From Phyto melanocephala (Eukaryota; Arthropoda; Insecta; Diptera; Rhinophoridae): a DNA stretch of 64,000 bases. The stretch is taken from NCBI GenBank assembly GCA_941918925.1, contig OW799236.1, forward strand, positions 103,680,562 through 103,744,561, written 5' to 3'. This document shows, one piece after another, positions 10,451 through 23,649 of the stretch. The position numbers were made by a program, and so were the translations under genes. Within the stretch, counting starts at the first letter, position 1. Each line of letters begins with the position of its first letter. A model generated the notes under the pieces. The model did no database searches. It was given only the letters and a program-made list of their open reading frames with translations, and had not been told where the DNA came from.

Positions 10451-13258
10451 TTAAAATTAATTTAAATTTCCGACAATATTACTCTTTTATTACAAAAACT
10501 GATCACTGATTTTAATACTTAATAAAATTTTATTTTCTTGTTCTTTGTTGAGTTGTAAATCTCTCCATTATATATTCTCCATGTTTTATTTACATAATCT
10601 GGTGGAAACTATATAAAAACGAAAATTATATTAAATTTGAAGCCCCATGATGACTTTTTGGCCAGTTTATAGTTGGTCGGTTGCCAGCCTTTTATTTTAA
10701 ATAATATTTCTAAGGTGTCTAAAATATTAATGTTTATTGATTTCCTTTGAGTTTTATCACTATAAATGGGAAAATTTTGCATATTTACATGCAAATTGTG
10801 CAAAGAATTACCATTAATATTGAACAAATTATTATAGATGATTCTTAGTAGTAATATTCTTGAACGGAAACATGACTTTAAGATGAAATTTGAACATTAA
10901 TTATGCTCTTTCTCGGCCTAACTAAATTCAACAATCAAGCTTACCTCAATCATCTATCATAAAACACAGTGTTGCTTGTTTAGAGTCCTTTTTTTAAAAC
11001 GGTACATCAGTACGTTTTATTTTTATATATTTCTTTCTCTCAACGTACATCCTACGTATGCTTATAGTTGTATTAAATGTTGATTATACGTACATATTCG
11101 TTACCCTTTGTCTATTAAACGGATATTGCTGATGTGTATTAAATGTTATCCCTTTATACTCTCTACTATCATTAGCTGCAATCTGCAACACATATAAATT
11201 TAAAACATGACAATTATATATTTTTTACTTATCGCTCAGTAGAACGTTGGTAAAATGAATGACGAATAAAGGTTCGTATTATTTGGTTTACCAAGTTCAA
11301 CTTTATATCCCTTTTGTAGCTATTTTTATCACTCATTTCATCAAAAAACAATTGTGATATTATCCATTCCTTTCACAACACAAGATAATAAAACTAAACG
11401 GACGTGTAAAATCATAATTATAACAAATGTTTTAACACTTCTTGTGATTATGTTTTAACATGTGTTCACATTTTCGCTCAAACTTCTGATAAGTTTTATT
11501 ATCTCTTTTTGTGTAATGTGTCATTTAATTGTTAGTAAATGACCAGGTAAACACATTTATTCCGTAACATTAATTTACTTATATTTGACAAAGTTTGGAA
11601 GATTTATGTAAGTTGTAGGTATTTTATTTACACTCGGCTGGTTGCGTGTTAAGTTTTTGTATTTAACATGATGAACAATAATGTTGTCTTATGGCATGTG
11701 TTTTTCATATTAATCTTAAAGGTATTTTTAGAATGTGTTTCCTTGATAGACATGCAGGCATTAAATTTCTTTAAATGCTTTTTACAGTTATTTAATATTT
11801 TAAGTGCCACATAGTTATACAATTCAGTAACTAAATTTGTATGTAAATAGCATAGTTTTTTATGTTTTATAATATATAAAGTTAAAAGTATTATCGCTTA
11901 AGATAGTTGGCTTGGAAAATCTAGACTCGCTTTATGCTATTAATTCTTTTCTCTATATGTTTGGTTGCAGGAACTTCATCCTTTGGGTTAATTTAAAAAT
12001 ACAAAATCAGATACAAAGCTTTTGTGAGTGTATGCAATAGAGAGCTACCTGAATAGGTATTTCTGGAATTTTCCCGCAATTGTCTCTATATACAGGGTGG
12101 TTCTATCAAAAGTAAGGTTAAGGTGTGAGTATCAATCAACATCTTTCACAATAAAAATGGTTCAACAATTTTGTACTGCTTAACAATACAATATACTATC
12201 CTAGTAAAAACTATTATATTGCCTTAAGCAAATTTGTCAGAGAATGCTAAGGTGACTTATAAATCTTCCTGCGTATGGAATTTTCGTTTGTGATGTTCCA
12301 CTAAGTAGAATTTCCTAAATAGAGAAACAAACAAAATTAGCCATCAGCACAATATTTCTGTCATACATTATTGTATTTGTTACTATGAAACGCATATTTA
12401 TGCCAGAAGAATAATGTTCTGCTTTAAATGTTTTTCTGAGATACCTTTTTTCACGGGTTCAGACTTTACCTTTAGGATTTCCTTTCTTGTAATTACTTAA
12501 GCATTAATTATAAGATTTAAAATATATTATTATTCTCCCTCATAATGCAATTAAAATATAATTTTGACTACTATGTAGGCCACAACAAATATAACTAAAA
12601 TATTCTTATTTATCTTGTTGAAAATATAAATTAGCTTTTGCATTTTTTATATAATAAAACAATAATCTTTTCCCAAAATTATAATTAACCAACTAATCTG
12701 TTTTCACTAAATATAACTTTACGTTTCATTTCGTTAAATTTGTTCTCTTGCTATGAGAATTATTCACGCTTATTTTCCATGACAAATTTCCTATTACTAC
12801 CATAGTGATAACGGTAATTTCCCCTTCCTTGTTTTGTCGCCAACTAAATACATGTCTTTCGTATAATTGTATATCGAAAGCAAAATATAATTATATATAT
12901 TAAAGAAACTAATAATCAAGTATTGCAACAAGTTAATTATAAGTTCCATATAATTTAATAAACATTAAAGAATTATTCAAAGCCATTAACTAAAGTTTTC
13001 TTTTTTTGGTTTTGCGCACAAAAAACACAGACTTTTCCTTTGCTGTGCTTCTTGAGAGAAAAAAATAAAGTATTTTATAGTGATTAATGTGCGCTTTGGT
13101 TTGCAAAAATGTTGCTCTTGAGGTAAGTAAATGATGGGGTATTTAGATGGGTGTAAGTATATTTACAAGACTATATATTTAACACTTTATATGTACTATA
13201 AAAACTAACTAATACTCACTTAGTTACCCACGCACACACATTTAGTTTACGGTAATTA

Positions 13259-13280
13259 CACACACACACACACATATATA
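13259..13280. repeat. CA/TA microsatellite
   Basis: About eight CA units run into a short TA stretch. Simple sequence repeat with no associated gene. Confidence 0.8.
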
Positions 13281-14018
13281 CCTTTAAGTACTGAGACTTC
13301 CAGAAAATACGTAACGTAACTTAATGTTACTTACAAATTGATATTAATGACGCAAATATAAAATAAAATAGTGAGTTCTGCTAGCTGTTGTTTTTACTGT
13401 TCTTGAAACCTGGCAAATTGTGGTAATAAAGAGGTAAATATTATTTTCAGTGTTCTCTCTCTCTCTCTGTCTTATTTTGAACTTATAGCTGTACTTTCAT
13501 TAAAGGTTGTGTAGGTGAAAATACACAAAATCTGAGCATAGAATGTACAAGGTATTTGAGGTTTTATTGCAGCGATTAAGTACCCTTTGCAAATCAATTA
13601 CATAAAACGCGAAAAATATAAAAAAAAAACTTACGAAAATACTTGATAAATAGAATAGAAACGAACATAAATTAATCAAACTATATAAGAAATTTACTGT
13701 TTTTGTTGAGTGGTAATTGTATGGCTAAAGCTTATTCAATAGAAATAATTTACGATGTTGTGCGTAAAAAGTATATACAAACAATAAGTACACAAAGGGT
13801 TTTTCAGCAAAACCTTTTCTCGGTAGCTGTATAGCATGTCACAGTGTCTTGTTTTAATCACATGATACTGCAATTTGCCAAAAGTTTTCATAGAGAAACC
13901 TACATTTATCGAGATAAAAATCTTAATTTTAGAATTTTTTATATGTAATATGTGTAATACAATAATAATTTATAAAATAAATTTATTAATATTTGTAATT
14001 AAAAATTTTATATTTAAA

Positions 14019-14235
14019 CGCCTGGTAAAATGCTTAAAATATTTTGCAAAAATTAGAGCTCAAGAATGGACAACGTACGTGGTATCTTCGGGCAACATTT
14101 ATATCAAATAATCGTTGTAGTTACAAATTTTATATTTATGAGATCAAAATTAACCGCCTGGTAAAATGATAAAAACATTTTGCAAAAATTAGAGCTCAAG
14201 AATGGAATACGTACGTGGTATCTTCGGGCAACATT
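14019..14235 (+). repeat. local direct duplication of an 81-bp segment
   Basis: Segments 14019-14099 and 14155-14235 are both 81 bp and agree at all but about six positions. They start CGCCTGGTAAAATG and end GTGGTATCTTCGGGCAACATT (less the last base). They are separated by 55 bp, giving a period of 136 bp. Similar AAATTTTATATTTA tracts precede both. The unit is more GC-balanced than its surroundings and contains the palindrome ACGTACGT. Its origin is unknown. Confidence 0.85.
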
Positions 14236-17155
14236 CGGGTAATTAGACTTCAGCTGTCAAAGTACAAAGATAAAACACAATGGTTTTATTATCTTATTTG
14301 TTTCAAATACCAAACTTCATATACGGAAACATAAATAAAGACATTCTCTCAGAACTGTGATTACCTTAGGAAAAATTGTACCTTGATTAGCGTATAAGAA
14401 TTAATGCATTTTTTAAACAAAGTTAAAAAAAAAACTAACTCCCTTTCTGCTCTAGAAATTTTAAAAAATTGTGTGCAAAACGTCAATTCCAGAATTTTGA
14501 AAATCTATACACTATAAAGAGGAAACGTGTGTTTGTATGTTATAAGTTTTCTTAAAAACTACTCAATAAATTTCTAAAATATTTTTCACTAAAGCTCTTA
14601 GTGTATCCTTCGGAAGGTCATAGGCTTTATATATTAGTATTATGTTTTAGGAGGGCGTGGTACCTCTCATACAAATTGAACTAATTTTATAACTTATTTG
14701 AGAACTATAGCAGCTATTCCTTTTAAACTTTGTACGAATAACATTGATAATAGTTTCCTTATGCGAGAAAAAAATGGTTAGTATCGGACCAGAGGACATT
14801 GTTTCCCCCACACCAAAAGAATAAATTTGATGTCATAAACTTTAAACAAAATTTAGTTGAAACTTTATACCAACAATTTCTGACGACAATTTCCTTATTA
14901 TTTATAACCAAAAATAGTTATTTCGAAACGAATGAAATACTTTCTTTCAAAAATCTATAAAAACTAACGAATGGTGGTAGAACAATTTTTAAATTTGCTT
15001 AAAAAGATTTAAAATTAATGGATGAAATCTATAATAGTATAGAAACTATCAAAAAGTAAAATTCACATACATACACACCACTATGCATTATTTATACAAT
15101 AAATATCGAATGAATTTTTCATAAAAACTAATAAAATAAAGAAGAAAAATAAAATATGTAGCAGCTGGTAGATGTGAGCTTTAAATTTTTTATACTGACC
15201 GTCAAAATGATTTTAAAAAAATCAAAATAACTCATTTTGGCGTGGACATGTTTAAATGACTTTGCACAACAACTACGTGGAGAAGGCATTTTTTTCAAAA
15301 TTTTAGCACTAACTTTTCGAGGTAAATACAGTCTAGTAAATGTTGCAGACTGTAGACTTTTATACCTAAAGTCTACAACATCTTGTCTAACCTCGAAAAT
15401 GATGGCCATGACTATTAATTTTCTAAAAAGTTTTTTTTAGAACAGCAGGCTATAAATATACAACTTGATTCAAAACAGCTTAACATAAAAAATAATCTGA
15501 AATGCCGCAGTAAGGCAATTTTCCATCCACTATACTAAAGTGTTCGATTATTTATTTGAGATTTCTTCAGATGAATTTTCAACAAATCTGTCTAAATATT
15601 AGATACTCTCTGCAGTACAATATTAACCCCGCTGTTTGGTTTGAACCATTTTGAGCAATTTTAAATTTTTTTAATAGCTTTTAAACCGGTAGCTCACGTT
15701 GTATTCTTTTAATGTATTGTATTTACTAAACCTTCTGTTATCTATGAAAAAATAGAAGAGCCAAAAATTAAAAGGTTCAAATCTTAGATTAAGGACTATT
15801 TTGATACAATTACAGTTATCGCTTGAAATAAAAAGTTATCAGTATAAGTGGATAAAATGTAAAATGCTGTCAAAATGATCAAAAATTTTTTTGTTGTGTT
15901 GTATTATATTTGTATGTAAATTTAATGCAATTGGTGAGCTTACTATTACATATGTCAGCTGCAGGTTCCACCTATTCAAGAATATAAGATTTTTACAAAA
16001 CCGATTGAAAATAAAACATAACCAGAACCAGTTTTGATTTCAAATTGAGGCATCATTTTTCCATACTTGATTTAAGACAAAATCCAGCTCAGACTATAAT
16101 AAGATCATCTGCGGAAAGCTACCAGCATCATATTTACATTTTTGTGACAGTTGTACAAAAATTAAAATCTAATTGTTAAACTTATTACAAGTTTTTATCT
16201 TTTCTGGGATAAGTGAAGCTTTTAAATGTTTTAAACTTTTACAAGCTTGACTTATACTTGTTGGTATTTACATTTATTATTATTTTTTTCTACCTTAGGT
16301 TAAAAGGTGTTGTGAAAATAATAAAAAAAAACTTGCATGGAATTGGTTACGGCTTATTCTGCTGGTCCTGGTGCTATAAATGTGACACCTTCAGCTGAAA
16401 TTCCAAACCGAGGATCTAAATGGCTGTACTACTTTGAATATATTTTTTGCACTATAAATATAACACTTTTTCTGAACCATATTCATTGTCGTTGCTTTGT
16501 TTAAGTTTATTTATTCTACTAAAAAACTTTGTTTAACAGCGGGATTAAACAAATTCATACTAAACTTTTACACTTTTAGTATTCAAGTTTTTAAAAGCTA
16601 TTTTAAGTAAATTGTTTTCAATAAGTAGGTCCACTTGAACCTATGACAATAGAATATTGATTTGCACTTAACATTGCTATATACTCTACGCCAATTCCAC
16701 ATTTAAATGTCACAGTAAAATCAAGGTCATATAATTTGTGAGAACTCATTTTGTACATACACTTGCTTGTGTACCTGAATCTTTTACTAGTATTTATACA
16801 ACTTTGCTTAACTAAGAGTAGCAATTTAATATGCAAAATGTTAATAAAAAAAAACTTTGTCCGAGTTGGCAATTGAACTTTACGAAAAATTAAATTGGTC
16901 AATAGTTCATGCTTTTATTATATGCGGAAAACTTTCTGCATTCAATCGATTTCTGCTCAATTTCATTAAAATAAAAAACTTTCTACTCTTTCGCATAGAA
17001 TTTTAATATGAACAAGTAAGAGCACTATATTCGGCTGTGCCGAATCTTTTATACCCACCACCAATTTTGTGTACATTTAAAGCACAATACTTATTATTTT
17101 GTTACTCATCATGGAATAATCTTTTTATAATAAAATATGTATCACTTTCTTTGTA

Positions 17156-17775
17156 GAGGGTGGTTAAATTTTAAGGGCCCATGTTGAAGGTGAACTACAG
17201 CCAGTCTTTAAATTAGTTTTCTGCATTTCATTTGACATTTCTCAATCTCAAACTTACTCAATTTGATCCGTGGAAAGATACGCAAATGAGCAACGCTTTA
17301 AAGTTATTTAGGTTTTTTATGAAAATGGGCCGTTCAGTTCAAAATGCATTTTGTGCACTTCGTAATTCTTTTGATCAACATTATCATTCAAATTCATCCA
17401 CAATCGGGAAAATTTTAAAAAATATTTAAATTTCTGCAAAACAGGTCAGTATAAAATGTTAGAAAATCAGTGAATGCCTTCTTAGTTCGTTGAATGGGAA
17501 CCATTGCTGTTTTTTGCGATAGTGTGGCAAAAGAGCAGTCAACCTCGACTCATCATCGTGCCCAACAATTGAGCATCAACATTGTCATTGAAAATTTGGA
17601 CCATCAGATAGAGGAGCGGCGCCAAGGATGGGGGCGGGGGCATTTGGCCGATATTTTGTTAAATACATAATTTAACCGTACAAATATTATCATTACAAAA
17701 AGAAATAATAATAATTTCCTAAATAATTTGTTTTTTATTTAAATTCAACATCGGCCCTTAAAATTTAACCAACCT
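17156..17775 (+). mobile_element. internally deleted mariner (MITE-like) inside composite copy 1
   Basis: A TA-flanked 620-bp element with TIRs GAGGGTGGTTAAATTTTAAG and its inverse (right end slightly changed). Remnants of the transposase N-terminus (reading SVQNAFCALRNSFDQH, then an AKEQSTSTHHRAQQLSIN block) are joined directly to the C-terminus (VIENLDHQIEE followed by a GGHLADILL-like end). The whole catalytic core is therefore missing. The same derivative occupies the same position in the other four composite copies. Confidence 0.8.
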
Positions 17776-17799
17776 TAATAACTTCGATATGCTACTAAA

Positions 17800-19400
17800 A
17801 TGCTTTTGTAAATGTCGTCTTTCAATGAAAGTGGGCGTTAAAGTAGGCGTGTCAATAAAGTTTCTGCTAATTAATACAACTTAGATATTTCACAATAGTC
17901 CTTTATTTTCCCAAAAACTTTGTCAATAGAGAAATTACATGAATTTAAGATAAACAGTTATATGGGAGGTAGGCGTTAAAGTGGGCGTGTCACTTAAACT
18001 TTTTGACACAAAAAAAAAATACATTGATTAGAAGGATATATTTAGCAAATTTGATCATCATACCTCTAATTTTGGCGGTTTTATGAGCTTTTAAATTTCA
18101 TTAAGTGTAGATAACGTGAAAAATGGGCGTTATAGTAGGCGTGTCAAAGTTGTTTTTGCGAATGAGTACAACTAAGGTGTTTCAATATAGCCCTTTATTA
18201 TTCCAAAATCTTTACTAGTAGAGAAATTATATGAATTTTAGGTAAAACGTTATATGTTATGGGCGTAAAAGTGTTCGTGGCACCTTAATTTTCTGGATTT
18301 ACGTAGCAAATTTGATCATCATACCTCTAATTTTGGCGGTTTTATGAGCTTTTAAATTTCATTAACGGTAGATAACGTGAAAAGTGGGCGTTGTAGTAGG
18401 CGTGTCAAAGTTATTTTTGCTAATAACTACAACTAAGGTTTTTCAATATAGTCCTTTATTATTCCAAAATCTATATTAATAGAGAAATTATATGCATTTT
18501 AGGTAAAACGTTATATGGGAAGTGGGCGTAAAAGTGGGCATGACACCTTAATTTTCTGACATTGCCTGGGGGGATATACGTAGCAAATTTGATCATCATA
18601 CCTCTAATTTTGGCGGTTTTATGAGCTTTAACATTTCATTAACGGTAGATAACGTGAAAAGTGGGCGTTACAGTAGGCGTGTCAAAGTTTTTTTTGCGCA
18701 TGAGTACATTTTAGATGTTTCAATATAGCCTTTTATTATTCCAAAATCTTTATTAATAGAGAAATTATATGAATTTTAGGTAAAGCGTTATATGGGAGGT
18801 GGGCTTAAAAGTGGGCGTGGCACCTTAATTTTTTTGTACAATAATGACACTGCCTAGGGGGATATACGTAGAAAATTTGATCATCATACATCAAATTTTG
18901 TCGGTTTTATGAGCTTTAACATTTCATTAACGGTAGATAACGTGAAAAGTGGGCGTTATAGTAGGCGTGTCAAAGTTATTTTTGCGAATGAGTACATTTT
19001 AGATGTTTCAATATAGCCTTTTATTATTCCAAAATCTTTTTTAATAGAGAAATTATATGAATTTTAGGTAAAACGTTATATGGGAGGTGGGCGTAAAAGT
19101 AAGCGTGGCATCTTAATTTTTTGGCACAATAATAACATTGCCTAGGGGGATATACGTAGCAAATTTGATCATCATACCTCTAATTTTTGCGGTTTTATGA
19201 GCTTTTAAATTTCATTAACGGTAGAAAACGTGAAAAGTGGGCGTTATAGTAGGCGTGTCAAAGTTATTTTTGCGAATGAGTTCATTTTAGGTGTTTCAAT
19301 ATAGCCCTTTATTATTCCAAAATCTTTATTAATAGAGAAATTATATGAATTTTAGGTAAAACGTTATATGGGAGGTGGGCTTAAAAGTGGGCGTGGCACA
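17800..19400 (+). repeat. tandem array of about 280-bp units in composite copy 1
   Basis: Each unit carries GATCATCATACCTCTAATTT, GTAGATAACGTG, GTGGGCGTTATAGTAGGCGT and GTGGGCGTAAAAGTGGGCGT in that order. The GTAGGCGTGTCAA landmark recurs near 17850, 18136, 18395, 18674, 18961 and 19249. Units differ by point changes and small indels. Confidence 0.88.
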
Positions 19401-20318
19401 TTGATTTTCCGTGTCAAAAAAGCGTCTCACCAAAAAGCAAAGTGTGCAAAATTTCAGAGTCGTACATCCAATTTTGTTGCTTTTATGACGTTTTTGTTTT
19501 TAAATATACCGAAAAATACACTGTGCGGTATAAATTTTCGTACATTTTGATCGATAACTCCTTTCCTAATGATTAGATTTAGGTAATTTTTGGTGAGAAA
19601 TATTGGTTTGACTCGAGAAATATATATTCGAAGTTTCATGACTGTACGTTAATCCGTTTGGACACAATACCATTTTATTCGATGTTCGTAGGACACGGTT
19701 TTTTCGACCTGCTCTTGCTTTTCGAGCTATAACTCTCTTCCTAATATTCCGATTTAGCCCATTTTCAATACCAAACAAACCTTGTATATAAGAAAGATTC
19801 TGGCAAAATTTGAGCCTCCTAGCTTTTTCGGTGCGACCTCTATCGTGCTTTCAACAGACGGACAGACGGACAGACGGACAGACGGACGGACATAGCTAGA
19901 TCGTCATCAAATCAAACCCTGATTCAGAATATATATACTTTATGGGGTCTAAAATGGATATTTCGATGTGTTACAAACGGAATGACAAAATGAATATACC
20001 CCCACCATTTTTTTGGTGGCGGGTATAAAAAGGAAAGAATTATTAAACAGTTTAAAAAAACACTATAAACCTGTTGAAGCTGTTTGCCTGTTTGGGTATA
20101 CTCACTTAAGTAAATTCACAGTAAGTGACGAAAGTTATGTTTTAAGGGGTTTTTTAAATGCATAATACTTACCATGATTAAAGGTTTGCAATTTATTTTT
20201 AAGATTCACTTCACTATAATACTTAAGAAAGAGAACTGAAAAGTTTTTTTTGTATTTCTGGAAATAAAAGTTACGTAAAATGAGACATTTGGTGGAGGTC
20301 TTAACACTGCTACTACGT

Positions 20319-22182
20319 TAGGGTCTTTTGATGACCCAAGTCGTATTTAACATTACCGTATTTCTAACTGGTGGAATATATTTGAAAGTTCTTACTACTC
20401 AGTGCATCAATTGTTGAAATATATTGAACTCAATTAGTTTTATTATCATTTTAGGCATAGACAATTTTTTATTGCAAGTGTTTACACATATCAAATATAT
20501 CAAATATATATAAATATATAACAAAATAAGAATGACCGACAAAACGCCCAAAAAAACGCTTGGTTGTTAAAAGAGAGTCAACAAAAACCCTTCGTGCAGA
20601 ATCATCGTCTCGAACACCTATCTTTTGCGAATGCACTGGAATGCGTTTCCAGTGTAACAGAAGCCTTCAATTTATGACCGTAACTAATGGCACAGAATTT
20701 TTTTATAAAAATCGGATACCTTCTTTGCAATGTGTAAGTCGTGCAGCAAGTGAAAATATTCTTTACACAAAATCTGGAGTGACTTCTTATGATATTCATC
20801 GTATTTGGAATATTCGTGATATTTTTGATGTATGCCTTACAGAAGCTATGAAAAGTATATAATTCACTACAGCAATTTACAAGGAAGTTCTGATTTCGAA
20901 ATTGAGTTCGATGCTTACCTAGGAATCCTTATACTCATTGGTATTTATTTACAATATATTTTTTCTTTTATAATTGTATACAGAACATATTATTCTTTTA
21001 GGAGGCTAACGGTCATATGGTGAAAGTGTTAACTCCTTGTGGGACGAGTTTCATGGACGTCCTTTTTTGAGAGCAATCATGTCTTTACAGCTATTTAGCA
21101 ATATTTTTCGTGTACTAGCATTTGACGAAAGGCAAAGTATAAGATCAGAATAAAGAGGAGATAAACTTGCTCCTATTCGCACATTTTATGAGCAATGGAC
21201 TCAGAACTTACAACTGCTTTACGTTCCAAGTGCTAATATAACGATTAACGAACAGTATATTCCGTTCCGAGGTAGATGTCCTTTCAAAGTATATATCCAC
21301 GTAAACCTGGGAAATATGACATGAACGAGTGGATAGCAGCGGATTCTGACACCGCGTTTTGCTTACAGTTCCAAATATACTTGGGCAAAGTGGGAGACAA
21401 TGCTTAAAGGAACCAAGGCGAATGGGTTGTTCTAAACTTAGTGTCTTCATACCGGTGACAAAATGTGACTTCCGATAATTTTTTTACGAGTCATAATCTT
21501 TTATTAGAACTACTAAAGCAAAAATTACTATTGTTGGCACAGTAAAAATCAAACGGTTTTTGCTGGTTCATGCAAAAACACAGGAATTGCGTAAGCTTCC
21601 AATACACTCAAAAACTGAAGTTTTGTATGTGCCTAAACAATACAGAATGGTTTATTTGCTTAGCATCACCATAACAGCAATATTTGAATACTACAACTCG
21701 ACAAAAGGCGGAGTCGACACATTGGACCAAATGGTTCGTACATGTTCGTGCAAAAGAAAAACCAATAATTTATTAGATATTTCTGCTCTCAACGCTTTTA
21801 CAATATTGACCGAAATATATCCTGAATGGCAAAAAAAATAAACTGCACAAAAGGCGCCAATTTTTAGAGTAACTCGGTGAATTTTAAGCTTAAGAACATA
21901 TGAAGAGGCATAGTCGGCTTCCTCGTGCAGAAGCCTAAATTCATTGGTACGAAGAATTCGAGAAGAAAACAGTGTATCACCATCTACGAATTCGTCTTCT
22001 CCAAAACGACAATGCGCTAGTGAATAGAAAGGTGAAAAGGTCATCAACCTGTGCGTCCGTCACACCGACACTCAATCGCTCTAACGATGAGATATTGCAT
22101 TGATCTTAAGCCTTAAAAGTATTTGTGAGATTTACAAATTTGAATTTTCTCAATAAAAAAATTTGGGGTCAAAATATGACCC
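20319..22182 (+). mobile_element. piggyBac-like transposon, dead copy
   Basis: Likely TIRs are GTTAGGGTCTTTTGATGACC at 20318-20337 and, inverted, GTTCGGGTCATATTTTGACC at the right end near 22170-22188. They share GTTnGGGTC and TGACCC and each contains an internal palindrome. The sequence just outside (GTTAG/GTTCG) may be decayed TTAA, the piggyBac target. Between them lies a broken piggyBac transposase gene on the plus strand. Confidence 0.7.
20531..22080 (+). pseudogene. piggyBac-type transposase pseudogene
   Basis: Frameshifted but followable along the family. From about 20845, SYEKYIIHYSNLQG then DAYLGILILIGIY match the N-terminal helical domain. About 21025-21200 reads SLWDEFHGRPFLRAIMSLQL, FRVLAFDER and DKLAPIRTFYEQW. 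From 21208, ANITINEQYIPFRGRCPF is the first catalytic block, with Asn where piggyBac has its first catalytic Asp. DNFFTS (about 21476-21490) holds the second Asp. KGGVDTLDQMV (about 21703-21735) holds the third, followed by LDISALNAFTILTEIYPEWQ. Stops and frame changes between the blocks make it non-functional. The segment 20560-20862, open for 100 codons, shows no clear match in that frame; its reading frame does not continue the transposase. Confidence 0.85.
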
Positions 22183-22189
22183 GAACATA

Positions 22190-23649
22190 ACATGTGTATT
22201 TTTTTTCTAACATAGTAGCAGGTTTAAAAGTGTGTTTGTGTCACTTTAATTTTCTGCTAGATTAATGCGAACTGAATGTAAATGAGCAAATGATTAGTTA
22301 ATCGCATCATAGTCTGATAATAGGCTGCCATCATCAGACTGCCTTTATATGTTCCGCATTTGCGAACCGTTTAATATATGTACAGAATGCTTACAGATGC
22401 AGCAATACGGTCTACAGACACTGTACTGTTCGTGGAACTTTCGGGTCGGGGAGTACAAATTGATTGCATATTTAAAAAAAAAATTATTTGCAGCTGACCT
22501 CTTTATTTGTAAAGACCGTTCACTATCCGTAAGCTGTGATATGCCTGGTTACCTTCAGATCGGCAAACGGTTTGCATGAATTAACACACAAGCCACTAAA
22601 AATTAGCAAAAAATTCATATTCATTGACTTCAACAGAAAAATTATTTTACAAAGAAAAAGTCATATCTGATTCCTTTTAAATATAAATATTGTTTTAAAA
22701 AGTAGTAAGAATGGATCATACACGATTATTTCAATTCCAGCCTTAACCGCTAAAATAACCTAACCTACAAAAAGTACATTTCACACGAGAATATTTTGGT
22801 TGCAATTTTTATGAAAATTTAAATGTAGCCTGACAGTTTTTATATGTAACTTATAAATAAGTTTTACATTATTTGTTCATATAGAAAATTTTTTTTGGTC
22901 GCTTAAATTATTAACAGCTTAGACTAAAATGTGACCTCAAAAATAACGTAACACACAGAAAATCATTTTAATGGAGAAATTTTTTAATATTTATATTTCT
23001 AATTTCTATTATTAAATCACATTCAAAACCTTTTTTTAGCAACTTCATTTAATACTTTTCGTAAATTAAGAAACAAGTTATTAAAAAATTAATCAAAATT
23101 TGAGGTCGAATTTTTTAGTTTCACTGCGTACAAATTCTAATTAACATGCCAAACTAAGCGTAAGAATGTTTTACATTTTTATCCGGAAATCCCTAAGAAT
23201 AATTAAAAAATAATTAATATAAATTACAAATACAAGTGGTGTATAGTGGCAGTAAATTTGTTGAAAACAGTTGGATAAATTTTGACAGTAAAAACTTACA
23301 CTCCCTGAGTGTATCGTGATCATGAGTTTTTTTTCACGGTTAATTTTTTTATTATATTTTCAATAGCTCAGACATTATATTTATATTTATATTTTATTTT
23401 TTATTTTCGGCTGCATGTTCGTAAGCGAAATGTTATTTACGGTTCCATCTCTAGATTAAACGAACTGACAGGTAATAACTCGGTAACTCTCAGACTTTGA
23501 AGGTCAGTTACTTCATTTTTGCAGTCACGCACAAAGTTTTTATTAAGTATTCCCTTACGTTAATATTAAATGGCTTGCATTTCTATAACTATTACTACCT
23601 TTGATTCAATATTTAGACTATAAAACAATTCTGCACTGCAAAATATTTC
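22190..23649. other. non-coding stretch
   Basis: No recognisable gene. A less AT-rich patch at 22300-22580 contains a 76-codon ORF (22349-22579) with several Cys but no family pattern. Confidence 0.45.

Larger units (their letters stand above)
10460..17010. other. long AT-rich stretch without genes
   Basis: More than 6 kb of A+T-rich DNA. Visible items are a CA/TA microsatellite near 13259-13280, a CT run at 13453-13468 and the local duplication at 14019-14235. A mariner-like tip (CAGGGTGGTTCTATC) sits at about 12094 but has no partner. Short ORFs at 10609-10827, 13875-14111, 15128-15409, 15237-15440, 16213-16398 and 16618-16902 show no family motif. Confidence 0.5.
17011..20030 (+). mobile_element. 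composite Helentron-like (DINE-1/mini-me-like) repeat, copy 1
   Basis: Begins AACAAGTAAGAGCACTATAT with the hairpin TTCGGCTGTGCCGAA and TTATACCCACCACCAA. It ends with the inverse, TTGGTGGCGGGTATAAAA. Such subterminal inverted repeats plus a (GGACAGAC)n tract (19856-19890) near the 3' side are features of DINE-1/mini-me Helentrons in flies. Two further parts lie inside: a 620-bp internally deleted mariner (17156-17775) and a run of about 280-bp tandem units (17800-19400), six in this copy against two or three in the others. No Rep/helicase gene is present, so it is non-autonomous. This is the longest of five copies in the window. Confidence 0.75.

Noticed and set aside
12094..12500. MITE starting CAGGGTGGTTCTATC
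   Set aside because: No inverse partner found downstream, so no boundaries can be supported.
17800..19400. CRISPR-like array or coding tandem repeat
   Set aside because: Units are about 280 bp, similar along their whole length and without short repeats separated by unique spacers; the context is eukaryotic transposon DNA.
22349..22579. Small Cys-containing protein
   Set aside because: No spacing of Cys/His that fits a known finger, and no supporting signals.
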